This document shows positions 1 to 5,763 of a stretch of DNA of 7,482 nt, in pieces. Every line of letters begins with the position of its first letter. The stretch's first letter is position 1. Both the position numbers and the translations under genes were made by a program. Below the pieces are notes generated by a model that was given only the letters and a program-made list of their open reading frames with translations, did no database searches and had not been told where the DNA came from. The stretch lies in contig JAUWFP010000097.1 in assembly GCA_030606845.1 (NCBI GenBank), positions 1 through 7,482 of the forward strand, read 5' to 3'. The stretch is from Anaerolineales bacterium. Its GTDB lineage: Bacteria; Chloroflexota; Anaerolineae; Anaerolineales; E44-bin32.

Positions 1-1
1 T

Positions 2-163
2 GATCTGGAGGACTATATCGAGCAGACTGACAATGAAGATGTGCTTCTGGTTTACCAGAATCTACTAAAAGGCTCTTACAATCATTTGAGCGCCTTTACC
101 TCCACCCTGGAAAAGAAAACGGGAGAGATCTACCAGCTTCAGCTTTTAGAAGCGGACGCGTAG
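2..163 (+). CDS. DUF2202 ferritin-like protein, C-terminal fragment
   Basis: This is the last 53 codons of a gene that begins before the window. The fragment reads DLEDYIEQTDNEDVLLVYQN, then a segment containing LLKGSYNHLSAF and EKKTGEIYQ, and stops with TAG. The pattern 'DL..... .TDN.DV..VY.NLL.GS.NHL.AF...L...TGE.Y' is what I know from the end of DUF2202 proteins, which are predicted four-helix ferritin-like proteins often found as small, sometimes exported, proteins of unknown role. The visible part would be the last helix and a short tail. The metal ligands that would support a redox or iron-binding role lie upstream, outside the window, so no function can be assigned. It converges on the sugar dehydrogenase gene and ends 45 bp before a strong terminator. 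Family call fairly sure, function unknown. Confidence 0.75.
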   Translation, partial: DLEDYIEQTDNEDVLLVYQNLLKGSYNHLSAFTSTLEKKTGEIYQLQLLEADA

Positions 164-208
164 ATTGGGTCGTATCTGCAGGCATTGAGCTTGCGGATTA
201 TCATAATG

Positions 209-284
209 CAGACCGTGACGTTCGCATGCAGGTGTCCGGAAGAATGGTTCCGGCGAGCATGAGGGACATCACGGTCTGTTTTTT
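209..284 (+). terminator. Intrinsic terminator of the DUF2202 gene
   Basis: A perfect 10-bp inverted repeat, CAGACCGTGA (209-218) and TCACGGTCTG (269-278), is followed directly by six T (279-284). Inside the 50-nt loop a second perfect hairpin pairs CCGGAA (236-241) with TTCCGG (248-253). The T-run is on the + strand, so it terminates the rightward DUF2202 transcript. The sugar dehydrogenase stop codon (minus strand) lies at 287-289, so the same stem can form at the 3' end of the opposing message. On that strand no U-run follows the stem, so efficient termination of the leftward transcript is less certain. Confidence 0.8.
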
Positions 285-286
285 CC

Positions 287-1495
287 TCAGGGGACGGGTT
301 CCAAGCGGAGAACAGCCCCATCGTGATCAACAAGATACACCCGGCCCGCGTGGTCCTCGCCGAACGAACTGATTGTCCCGGCGACTTTGAAGAGCGGCGC
401 GCTCAACCAAGCGCTGCTCTCATCTTGTATTAAACCCCAGACCTGCCCGCTGCAATAATCTCCGTACAGGTATACCCCCTGCCAGGTCGGAAGGCTTGGG
501 TCGCGAACCACCACACCGCCGGTAATCGAGCAGCCCAGGCTGTGGTCGTATTCCGCGATTGGATCGACAAGACCCTCCGCGTCTCCGCCGCTGTAATCAT
601 GTGCACCCTCGCGCAGATTCCAGCCGTAGTTTATCGCGCCGGTCGAGTCCGCAGGTAGAAAATTGATTTCCTCCCATTGGCTCTGGCCGACATCGCCGAT
701 GAAGAGATCACCGGTCGTTCGGTCGAATGCAATCCTCCATGGGTTCCGCAGGCCGTAGAGCCAGATCTCGGGCTGCCCGCCGCTATCCGCAAAGGGGTTA
801 TCCTGCGGAATTACATAGGGCTCACCTGCATCTACGTCAATACGCAGCATTTTTCCCAGCAGTGTATCCAGGCTCTGGCCGCTGCCGTGCGGGTCCCCGC
901 CAGACCCCCCGTCGCCTGTTCCGATATAAAGATAACCATCCGGCCCGAAAGCCAGCGCCCTGCCATTGTGATTGGCATAGGGTTGATCGATTCGCAGCAG
1001 CACCCTCTCACTCTCGCGATTTCCCACGATAGGGTTCGTGTCGGCGTGATATTCGGCGATAATAGTTTCACCGTTGATGCCGCTGTAATTCACGAAGAAG
1101 CGCCCGTTTTCGTTGAAAGACGGGTGAAAGGCCAGTCCCAGCAAGCCCTGTTCGTTCGCGCGGTCGTTCACCCGATCGCGGATGTCCAGGAATGCTTGCG
1201 GTTTGTCCTGGCCCCAATCGACCGACCAGATAAAACCTCGTTGTTCGACAACGAAGACACGATCATCACCAGCATTCGTCAGGGCGAGAGGTCGAGTGAA
1301 TCCCGAGAGTACTTCCACCCAGGCGGCCGACGCGGGGTCGGGCAGGGAGATAGTGCGGTCCGTCGTGGTTTCTGTGGGATGCGCCGCCGGCGTGAGGGTG
1401 GGCATAAGCGCCGTTGATGGGGGAGCGACTGTGGGTGGCAGGCGCGCGCAGCCTGTGAGCAGGACGAATCCGAACAGCAGTACGAATAGATGCAT
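287..1495 (-). CDS. PQQ-dependent soluble aldose (glucose/sorbosone) dehydrogenase, lipoprotein
   Basis: The product is a 402-aa secreted beta-propeller enzyme of the PQQ-dependent glucose/sorbosone dehydrogenase family (E. coli YliI/Asd type), which oxidises aldose sugars outside the cytoplasm and passes electrons to an acceptor. The N-terminus is a lipoprotein signal: a hydrophobic stretch at residues 3-13, then lipobox LTGC with Cys16, then a Pro/Thr-rich linker to about residue 55. Family motifs follow in order: VVEQRG (82-87), GLLGLAFHPSF (117-127), NHNG with the likely catalytic His176, GPDGYLYIGTGDGGSGGDP (184-202), LYGLRNPWRIAFD with Arg250 (247-258), GDVGQSQWEEIN (268-279) and GDYCSGQVWG (345-354). 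Cys322 and Cys348 could form a disulfide. I chose the start at 1495 because GGAGG lies 8 nt upstream (1504-1508) and the signal peptide begins there; an open frame to 1645 adds 50 non-signal residues. Arg178 follows NHNG where I would expect Gly, a minor deviation. Physiological sugar unknown. Confidence 0.9.
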   Translation of the reverse strand: MHLFVLLFGFVLLTGCARLPPTVAPPSTALMPTLTPAAHPTETTTDRTISLPDPASAAWVEVLSGFTRPLALTNAGDDRVFVVEQRGFIWSVDWGQDKPQAFLDIRDRVNDRANEQGLLGLAFHPSFNENGRFFVNYSGINGETIIAEYHADTNPIVGNRESERVLLRIDQPYANHNGRALAFGPDGYLYIGTGDGGSGGDPHGSGQSLDTLLGKMLRIDVDAGEPYVIPQDNPFADSGGQPEIWLYGLRNPWRIAFDRTTGDLFIGDVGQSQWEEINFLPADSTGAINYGWNLREGAHDYSGGDAEGLVDPIAEYDHSLGCSITGGVVVRDPSLPTWQGVYLYGDYCSGQVWGLIQDESSAWLSAPLFKVAGTISSFGEDHAGRVYLVDHDGAVLRLEPVP

Positions 1496-1526
1496 AGGGA
1501 GTGCCTCCGGCAATACGTAGCGTAAA

Positions 1527-1532
1527 ATTGTA
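1527..1532 (-). promoter_or_regulatory. Possible -10 element for the sugar dehydrogenase
   Basis: On the minus strand TACAAT lies 32 nt before the dehydrogenase start codon, preceded by GGGG, and matches the -10 consensus at five of six positions. No convincing -35 hexamer is seen at the normal distance. In the opposite direction TATATC (1550-1555) could serve the bisphosphate nucleotidase gene, so this 144-bp divergent gap may hold overlapping, back-to-back promoters. A short inverted repeat, CCCAG (1534-1538) and CTGGG (1557-1561), sits between them. Weak evidence. Confidence 0.3.
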
Positions 1533-1639
1533 CCCCAGCGGAATTGGTGTATATCTCTGGGTTGGGGAATAAGTGTGACCGAAGAGCGTTGCCGACGGGT
1601 CGCGGCGAAGTCTATCAGGATGGAATAAGAGGTGAGGTT

Positions 1640-2665
1640 ATGCAAGATCTATTTGTAGGCAAACCCTATGGTGAGGAAGCGATGTTCGCCGTCCGGGTGG
1701 TAAGCATGGCGGCGAATCTCTGCCGCGAAATTCAGAGTGAGATGGTCACCCAGGCGTTGGAGAAATCGGATCGATCACCGGTGACGGTGGCAGACTTCGC
1801 CAGCCAAGCTGTGGTCGCCAGCTTATTGATGGATACCTATCCGCAGGATCCTTTGATTGCGGAGGAGTCCAGCCAAACCCTGCAAGTGGCTGAAGGGGCA
1901 AAGACGCTTAAGGCGGTGACGGCTTATGTTGCTCGCATTCACGGGGGAGCAGAATCGGAAGATGTCTGTCGATGGATCGATCATGGGGACGGGAAGACGG
2001 CGGATCGGTTCTGGACCCTTGATCCTATCGACGGCACGAAGGGTTTTTTGCGCGGTGACCAATATGTGACTGCACTGGCGTTGCTCGAGGCGGGTCAGGT
2101 TGCCGTCGGTGTGTTGGGCTGCCCGAACCTGAATCACCAGCTTGAGCCCGAGATCGGTGGCGATGGGGTGGTTGTCGTCGCGATTCGGGATCAGGGCTGC
2201 TGGGCACTCTCGATGGAGGGGAAGTCTTTGGGGAAGCTCTCGGTCTCCATGATAAGTGACCCGGGGCAGGCGCGGGTGCTGCGGTCCTTTGAGTCCAGCC
2301 ATACTAACTCAGGGAAATTGGAACAGATCATTGAGCGTCTGGGCACAGCGCATACGCCAGTGCTCATGGATAGTCAGGCGAAATATGCGCTCATGGCTGC
2401 GGGCAAGGGGGATCTCCTCTTTCGACTGCTTTCTCCAGCGCAGCCGGGCTATGTGGAGAAGATATGGGACCAAGCCGCAGGCTCCATCGTCGTCGAGGAG
2501 GCCGGCGGGAAAGTGACAGACTTACGCGGAAAACCGCTCGATTTCAACCGTGGACGCGGATTGACTGAAAACATTGGCGTACTCGCCTCGAATAGTCACC
2601 TGCATGACAACGCCCTGGAGATTGTGCGCTCCATCGGCGCAGACCGACGACTGGAGGGTGTGTGA
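1640..2665 (+). CDS. 3'(2'),5'-bisphosphate nucleotidase, Hal2/SAL1 type
   Basis: A 341-aa member of the Li+-sensitive, Mg2+-dependent inositol-monophosphatase superfamily. By close resemblance to yeast Hal2 and plant SAL1 it should cleave 3'-phosphoadenosine 5'-phosphate (PAP, also PAPS) to AMP (APS) in the cytoplasm, removing a toxic by-product of sulfate assimilation and sulfotransfer. The three-part metal motif is complete: Asp52 in SPVTVADFASQ (46-55), Glu75-Glu76 in IAEES (73-77), DPIDGT (128-133) followed by KGFLRGDQY, and WDQAAG (276-281). Other Hal2/SAL1 marks are SFESSHT (216-222) and MDSQAKYALMAAGKGDLLFR (243-262). Length fits the family. I chose the start at 1640 because a purine-rich GAGGTGAGG (1629-1637) precedes it; the longer frame from 1544 has no such site. 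The family is typical of eukaryotes and some bacteria; E. coli uses the same fold in CysQ. Its stop overlapped a now broken membrane glycosyltransferase gene. Confident in family, fairly confident in substrate. Confidence 0.88.
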   Translation: MQDLFVGKPYGEEAMFAVRVVSMAANLCREIQSEMVTQALEKSDRSPVTVADFASQAVVASLLMDTYPQDPLIAEESSQTLQVAEGAKTLKAVTAYVARIHGGAESEDVCRWIDHGDGKTADRFWTLDPIDGTKGFLRGDQYVTALALLEAGQVAVGVLGCPNLNHQLEPEIGGDGVVVVAIRDQGCWALSMEGKSLGKLSVSMISDPGQARVLRSFESSHTNSGKLEQIIERLGTAHTPVLMDSQAKYALMAAGKGDLLFRLLSPAQPGYVEKIWDQAAGSIVVEEAGGKVTDLRGKPLDFNRGRGLTENIGVLASNSHLHDNALEIVRSIGADRRLEGV

Positions 2666-2991
2666 GAAAAGAACGTTTTCTAGACGTTCTTGCCCTGCTG
2701 CTCGCCCTGAGTGGATTGATGATCACCGCCTGGGTATCTGATGATGTATTCGAACGCGTCCCCATGTCGAGGACGAGTTCGCCTATCTGTGGCAGGCGGA
2801 GGTGATGGCGGAGGGTCTGATCTCACAACCCTCGCCGGGAACACCCAGGGCTTTTCCTATCCCATTTGTTGTGGATCATGACGGGCAGCGTTTTGCAAAA
2901 TACCCGCTGGGTTGGCCGGCTGTATCCCGACCGCAAGATTTATCACTATTATCCAGAGACTCTGGGAAAGCTTTATTCTGGACCACGGTAA
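2662..2991 (+). pseudogene. Remnant of a family-39-like membrane glycosyltransferase (frameshift plus internal deletion)
   Basis: A GTG start at 2662 overlaps the preceding stop codon (GTGA), with GGAGGG just upstream (2653-2658), as in a translationally coupled operon. The frame gives a short Arg/Lys-Glu head and a hydrophobic helix (LDVLALLLALSGLMITAWV), then DDVFERVP. At the CCCC run (2760-2763) it loses the family pattern. Reading shifts by one base at 2763 and continues HVEDEFAYLWQAEVMAEGL, then PFVVDHDGQRFAKYPLGWPA, the start of the extracytoplasmic region in ArnT/PMT-like glycosyltransferases. From about 2920 a different frame gives LYPDRKIYHYYPETLGKLYS and GPR before TAA (2989-2991), which looks like the usual Tyr-rich C-terminal tail of such proteins. 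Family members normally have about 450-600 residues; roughly 110 remain, so the membrane core is gone. A non-functional relic is the most likely reading. Family call from memory of the motifs. Confidence 0.7.
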
Positions 2992-3037
2992 TTTGATGGA
3001 GCACAGGATTCGTTTCTCATTGTGGGATTACAATGTA

Positions 3038-3055
3038 GGGGGAAGTAGTTCCCCC
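3038..3055. repeat. Perfect 7-bp hairpin GGGGGAA-GTAG-TTCCCCC
   Basis: GGGGGAA (3038-3044) and TTCCCCC (3049-3055) form a GC-rich perfect stem with a 4-nt loop, 47 bp after the glycosyltransferase relic ends. No T-run follows on either strand, so it is not a classical intrinsic terminator. It may still stop or stabilise the 3' end of the nucleotidase transcript. Confidence 0.45.
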
Positions 3056-3190
3056 ATGGCGGTTAGTCTTGTGATTAAGCGCTAATAAATCATATGCATA
3101 GGGGATAGTATTGCGGGGTTATCAGTGACGTGTTGGTTTCTTTATGATTGATGGATAGAAACGGTCGGTCCAGATCAGGAGTGAAACAAG

Positions 3191-3907
3191 ATGGATGGCG
3201 TTATGAGTGAACAACCGACTGAATCGCCGATGCGCGCTACTCTAGACCAAGAACTAGCGGCGCTCAAAGATGACGTTCTCCAACTGGGGGAGATGACCAG
3301 CGAAGCTATTGCCAGAGCGATGGAGTCGCTGCTGAATCGAGACGCTGTGTTGGCGCAGGATGTCGTTACCGATGATGCTGCCATCAACGCAAAGCGCTTC
3401 GATATCGAGGAGGAGAGCCTCTCGCTCATCGCGACGCAGCAGCCCGCGGCGGGCGACCTGCGCGCTGTCGTCGCGGCGATGAATATGGTCGGTGACCTCG
3501 AGCGCATGGGCGATCACGCCGCTGGGACCGCGACGATCGTGCTGCGCATGCAAGAGGAAGAGCAGATTGAAATACCGCCTGGGCTCTCATCGATGTTCGA
3601 GAAGACCAGCGAGATGTTGCAACAAGCGCTTAACGCATATGCGCAAGATGACGCAGCTATGGCTCATCAGGTCGCAGCGATGGATGATGAGATCGACATA
3701 ATTTATAAAAAACTTTTCCGTGGTTTGATAGAGTTTATAGCTGAACACCCGCAGATGACCACCGGAGGGCTGTACTTGCTATTTGCAGGCCACAATCTTG
3801 AACGCATCGCCGATCGCTCCACGAACCTCGCGGAACGGGTCGTTTTCCTCGGGTCGGGTAGGATGCAGGAGCTCAATCCAGAATCCGACGAGGCAGGGTT
3901 GAACTAG
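3191..3907 (+). CDS. phoU: PhoU phosphate-signalling protein
   Basis: A 238-aa all-helical cytoplasmic protein made of two PhoU repeats. PhoU proteins link the PstSCAB phosphate transporter to the PhoR/PhoB two-component system and restrain phosphate uptake and Pho-regulon expression when phosphate is plentiful. Repeat 1 holds the metal-binding E/DxxxD motif in DLERMGDHA (102-110); repeat 2 holds the matching NLERIADRSTNLAERVVFL (202-220). The helix with EEESLSLIATQQPAAGDLR (73-91) is also typical. Length fits the family (about 215-240). AGGAGTG (3177-3183), 7 nt before ATG 3191, decides the start; a second in-frame ATG at 3203 is too far from that site. No pst, phoB or phoR gene lies next to it in this window, so it is read as a stand-alone gene, possibly controlled elsewhere. 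I see no convincing Pho box or strong promoter in the 199 bp upstream. Confidence 0.93.
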   Translation: MDGVMSEQPTESPMRATLDQELAALKDDVLQLGEMTSEAIARAMESLLNRDAVLAQDVVTDDAAINAKRFDIEEESLSLIATQQPAAGDLRAVVAAMNMVGDLERMGDHAAGTATIVLRMQEEEQIEIPPGLSSMFEKTSEMLQQALNAYAQDDAAMAHQVAAMDDEIDIIYKKLFRGLIEFIAEHPQMTTGGLYLLFAGHNLERIADRSTNLAERVVFLGSGRMQELNPESDEAGLN

Positions 3908-4049
3908 ATATTCGCATTCTCACCATTATTAATGTCAAGTAACAAGAGACCGTCGACACCCCTTCCGAAGAGACTAATTGCTGGATAACACCTTGAGTCC
4001 GCTGGACCAAAGGGCCCCCTACCTTTCTCGGTTGGAATTGGCTTCTCGC

Positions 4050-4077
4050 TTGACATATTGAAGAGTATCGATATAAT
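4050..4077 (+). promoter_or_regulatory. Strong sigma-70 promoter of arsR-arsM
   Basis: TTGACA (4050-4055) and TATAAT (4072-4077) are both perfect consensus hexamers, 16 bp apart. Transcription should start about 6-9 nt after the -10, near 4083-4086, which is at or just before the first arsR start codon. Such a strong promoter suits a gene that is kept off by a repressor and released on metal or metalloid binding. Confidence 0.85.
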
Positions 4078-4101
4078 ATCTCATTGATGGATATCAATAT
4101 G
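4054..4101. promoter_or_regulatory. Candidate ArsR operator: nested inverted repeats over the promoter and start codon
   Basis: Two dyads are seen. CATATTGA (4054-4061) is repeated inverted as TCAATATG (4094-4101). Inside it, ATTGAT-GGAT-ATCAAT (4083-4098) is a perfect 6-bp inverted repeat straddling the first ATG. The palindrome TATCGATA (4066-4073) also touches the -10. AT-rich repeats with TTGA/TCAA cores at the promoter are typical of ArsR/SmtB operators, where bound dimers block RNA polymerase. That ArsR binds here is inference. Confidence 0.55.
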
Positions 4102-4401
4102 AAGCAAAAACCTGTAGACACAGTCGAATTTGCCAAGGCGATTGCGGATGAGACTCGTCAGAAAATTATGGCGATCTGCTGCTGTGAGTTGTTGAGTGTG
4201 AACGATATTGTTGACAAAACCAATGTAGCTCAACCTACTGTTTCGCATCACTTGAAAATCCTCAAGACAGCCGGGCTGGTGCGATCGGAGCGACACGGTA
4301 AGCAGGTGCTCTACACGCTAAATCAGGAACGGATGGCGGAAGGGTGCTGCCAGGTGGCCGAAAATTTCGCTCCTGAACACCCCGTCGAACTTGTGGATTG
4401 A
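4087..4401 (+). CDS. arsR: ArsR/SmtB-family arsenic-responsive repressor
   Basis: A 104-aa winged-helix dimeric repressor; the expected role is to hold arsR-arsM off until trivalent arsenic binds its cysteines. The recognition helix region is VNDIVDKTNVAQPTVSHHLK (38-57), followed by the wing around GLVRSERHGKQVLYTLN (63-79). Five cysteines stand in two places: Cys31-32-33 (ICCCELL), just before the DNA-binding helices, close to where E. coli ArsR has its CVC..C site, and Cys87-88 (GCC) near the C-terminus, where the Acidithiobacillus-type ArsR carries a Cys pair. Start choice is open. ATG 4087 lies at the predicted transcript start with no leader and no ribosome-binding site, while ATG 4099 (MKQKP...) has only a weak GGA upstream; TTG 4084 is a third, less likely option. 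The gene is followed after 72 bp by arsM, so the target pathway is clear from context. Confident in family, good for arsenic as ligand. Confidence 0.9.
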   Translation: MDINMKQKPVDTVEFAKAIADETRQKIMAICCCELLSVNDIVDKTNVAQPTVSHHLKILKTAGLVRSERHGKQVLYTLNQERMAEGCCQVAENFAPEHPVELVD

Positions 4402-4403
4402 GC

Positions 4404-4429
4404 TTATTCACGAGAGTTTTTTTGAATAA
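4404..4429. repeat. 7-bp inverted repeat between arsR and arsM
   Basis: TTATTCA (4404-4410) and TGAATAA (4423-4429) are perfect inverted copies with a 12-nt spacer that contains a T7 run (4417-4423, its last T shared with the right arm). The stem is AT-only except for one C-G pair and the T-run lies in the loop, so it is not a terminator. It may be a weak RNA hairpin or a second AT-rich regulator site within the operon. Confidence 0.3.
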
Positions 4430-4473
4430 AAACATCGAAGTATGTAAATATGTCTATAAAAGGAGCGGTGAAA

Positions 4474-5442
4474 ATGACGGAGAATGAAGATCCGGGCAAG
4501 AGGGTAGACGTTCGCACACAAGTGCGAGATTACTATGGGAGCATCGCAGCTGAGTTTAAGGCAACGGGCGAGGTAGGGTGTTGCGGACCTTCAGAGAGCA
4601 GCTGCGACTGCTCTTCACCCGATGCGGTAGATGGGCTCAACACGAAGCTCGCATACATTTACGATAACACGGACGTGGAGTCCTTGCCCGGCGAGGTGGC
4701 TGAACTCTCTCTGGGATGCGGCGATCCGGTGACGCTTGCTTCACTTGAGCCAGGTCAGACCGTGCTAGACCTTGGCTCAGGCGGCGGAATCGACTGCTTT
4801 CTGGCAGGGAAGCAAGTGGGCGAATCTGGTCGCGTTATCGGTATCGACATGACCGCTGAGATGATCGAGAAAGCACGCCTCAATAAAGAAAACCTTGGCG
4901 CGGTGAACGTCGAGTTCCGATTGGGGGAGATCGAGCATCTTCCGGTCGCCGATGAGACCGCGGATGTTGTGATCTCGAACTGCGTCATCAATCTAAATCC
5001 AGACAAGCCTCAGGTCTTTCGTGAGGCCTACCGCGCGTTGCGACCGGGAGGTCGCTTGGCCGTAAGCGATATCGTCACAGATGGAGCCCTCCCAGAGGGG
5101 ATAAAAGACAATTTAAGCGCTTGGGTTGGTTGCCTCGCTGGTGCGCTGGATGTGAAGGAGTACACCGCTGCCATTGAGTCCGCCGGATTCATCGATGTGA
5201 AGATCATGCCGGTTTATCTGGATGAATCCATAATTGAAACTGCTATGGAACAGCTTGATCCCGAAGAACGTATCGCTGTAGAAGATGGGTTAAGTCGGGT
5301 GGCTTTGGTTATGGAAGGCGGGGAAGCGAAACCTTATTACCTGGGCGATGACCAGGGCCTGAGCAGCGAATCTATTCGACAGATGGTCTTCAGTGCGAAG
5401 GTCACGGCCTGTAAGCCAGCAACTCTCCCAAGTAGCGAATAA
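4474..5442 (+). CDS. arsM: Arsenite S-adenosylmethionine methyltransferase ArsM
   Basis: A 322-aa cytoplasmic class I methyltransferase that transfers methyl groups from SAM to As(III), giving methylated arsenicals and finally volatile species. The SAM-binding motif is VLDLGSGGGIDCFLAG (97-112), with the acidic ribose-binding Asp125 in VIGIDMT. The three cysteines that bind As(III) in characterised ArsM enzymes are all in place: Cys82 (LSLGCGDP), Cys170 (ISNCVINL) and Cys220 (WVGCLAGAL). An extra N-terminal cluster, GCCGPSESSCDC (35-46), is common in bacterial ArsM. The C-terminal part (from about 230) matches the family's mixed domain and ends in a short Ser/Pro tail; the protein is somewhat longer than the usual 260-290 residues. 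AGGAG (4461-4465), 8 nt upstream, decides ATG 4474 over the in-frame ATG 4450, which has no such site. It is the second gene of the arsR operon and probably shares its promoter and repression. Confidence 0.93.
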   Translation: MTENEDPGKRVDVRTQVRDYYGSIAAEFKATGEVGCCGPSESSCDCSSPDAVDGLNTKLAYIYDNTDVESLPGEVAELSLGCGDPVTLASLEPGQTVLDLGSGGGIDCFLAGKQVGESGRVIGIDMTAEMIEKARLNKENLGAVNVEFRLGEIEHLPVADETADVVISNCVINLNPDKPQVFREAYRALRPGGRLAVSDIVTDGALPEGIKDNLSAWVGCLAGALDVKEYTAAIESAGFIDVKIMPVYLDESIIETAMEQLDPEERIAVEDGLSRVALVMEGGEAKPYYLGDDQGLSSESIRQMVFSAKVTACKPATLPSSE

Positions 5443-5532
5443 GGCAAGGGCTGCAGCTAGATAATCTTTCCCTTTGTGCTAACGAACCTGAGACGACCCA
5501 TGCGGCACCATCGCCCGCACGTGATGTTCCGC

Positions 5533-5706
5533 TTAGAAGAGGATGCGTTCCTCGTCGGCTGTGTTCAACTCTAGGGAGCTCATCAATCGGAATCCATCCA
5601 CCATCACATCGGTCACGTCGGAGCCCGTAGCTGAGTGCACCAAGTTCGCGGTCAGGCTGCGGATCGTCGCCATATTGTTTTCGCTCTCTGTTATCGAAGC
5701 CCACAT
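5533..5706 (-). pseudogene. C-terminal remnant of an amidohydrolase (MTA/SAH deaminase-like)
   Basis: On the minus strand a 57-codon frame (ATG 5704-5706, TAA 5533-5535) contains SLTANLVHSATGSDVTDVMV, followed by DGFRLM and then TADEERILF. This is the pattern of the last strand pair of amidohydrolases of the MTA/SAH deaminase and chlorohydrolase group ('...NLVY.A.G.DV..V.VDG..L...... .T.DEE.I'), where the chain returns to the small beta-sandwich domain. The whole catalytic TIM barrel, with its His metal ligands, is absent, and an in-frame TAG lies seven codons before the ATG. No ribosome-binding site stands out. The best reading is the leftover 3' end of a deleted gene; a very short independent protein is unlikely. 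The family call rests on motif memory, not a search. Confidence 0.55.
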
Positions 5707-5753
5707 TGACTTCTGAGTCTAAGAGTATCTTAACTTATCGATTCGTATCCTCG

Positions 5754-5763
5754 CAAGCGCTTG
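5754..5763. promoter_or_regulatory. Palindrome CAAGCGCTTG, candidate LacI/GalR-type operator
   Basis: CAAGCGCTTG is a perfect 10-bp palindrome with a central CG and the AGCGCT core common in LacI/GalR-family operators (including CcpA-type sites). It lies upstream of the DeoR-VOC genes and 18 bp before a weak promoter-like TTGACG. No LacI-family gene is in the window, so the binding protein would be encoded elsewhere. Inference from pattern only. Confidence 0.4.

Noticed and set aside
139..333. 64-codon minus-strand frame between the first two genes
   Set aside because: It overlaps both coding ends and the terminator stem, has no clear ribosome-binding site and no recognisable motif.
677..1417. 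246-codon open frame on the + strand inside the dehydrogenase gene
   Set aside because: It is antisense to a gene with strong family motifs throughout, and its translation shows no recognisable pattern; long antisense frames are expected in GC-rich coding DNA.
1496..1645. N-terminal extension of the sugar dehydrogenase frame to 1645 on the minus strand
   Set aside because: The 50 added residues do not look like a signal peptide, while ATG 1495 starts a lipoprotein signal and has GGAGG at 8 nt.
1823..2302. 159-codon minus-strand frame inside the nucleotidase gene
   Set aside because: The sense strand carries the complete Hal2/SAL1 motif set; the antisense product has no family features.
3069..3098. 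Promoter TTGTGA with TATGCA upstream of phoU
   Set aside because: Both hexamers are poor and the spacing is 18 bp; too weak to list as a feature.
4404..4429. Terminator between arsR and arsM
   Set aside because: The T-run lies in the loop rather than after the stem, and the stem is AT-rich; an operon is more likely.
5402..5704. 100-codon minus-strand frame over the arsM 3' end and the gap
   Set aside because: Its translation is low in recognisable motifs, while another minus-strand frame over the same bases (5533-5706) reads as an amidohydrolase tail, so this one is a shadow of the relic.
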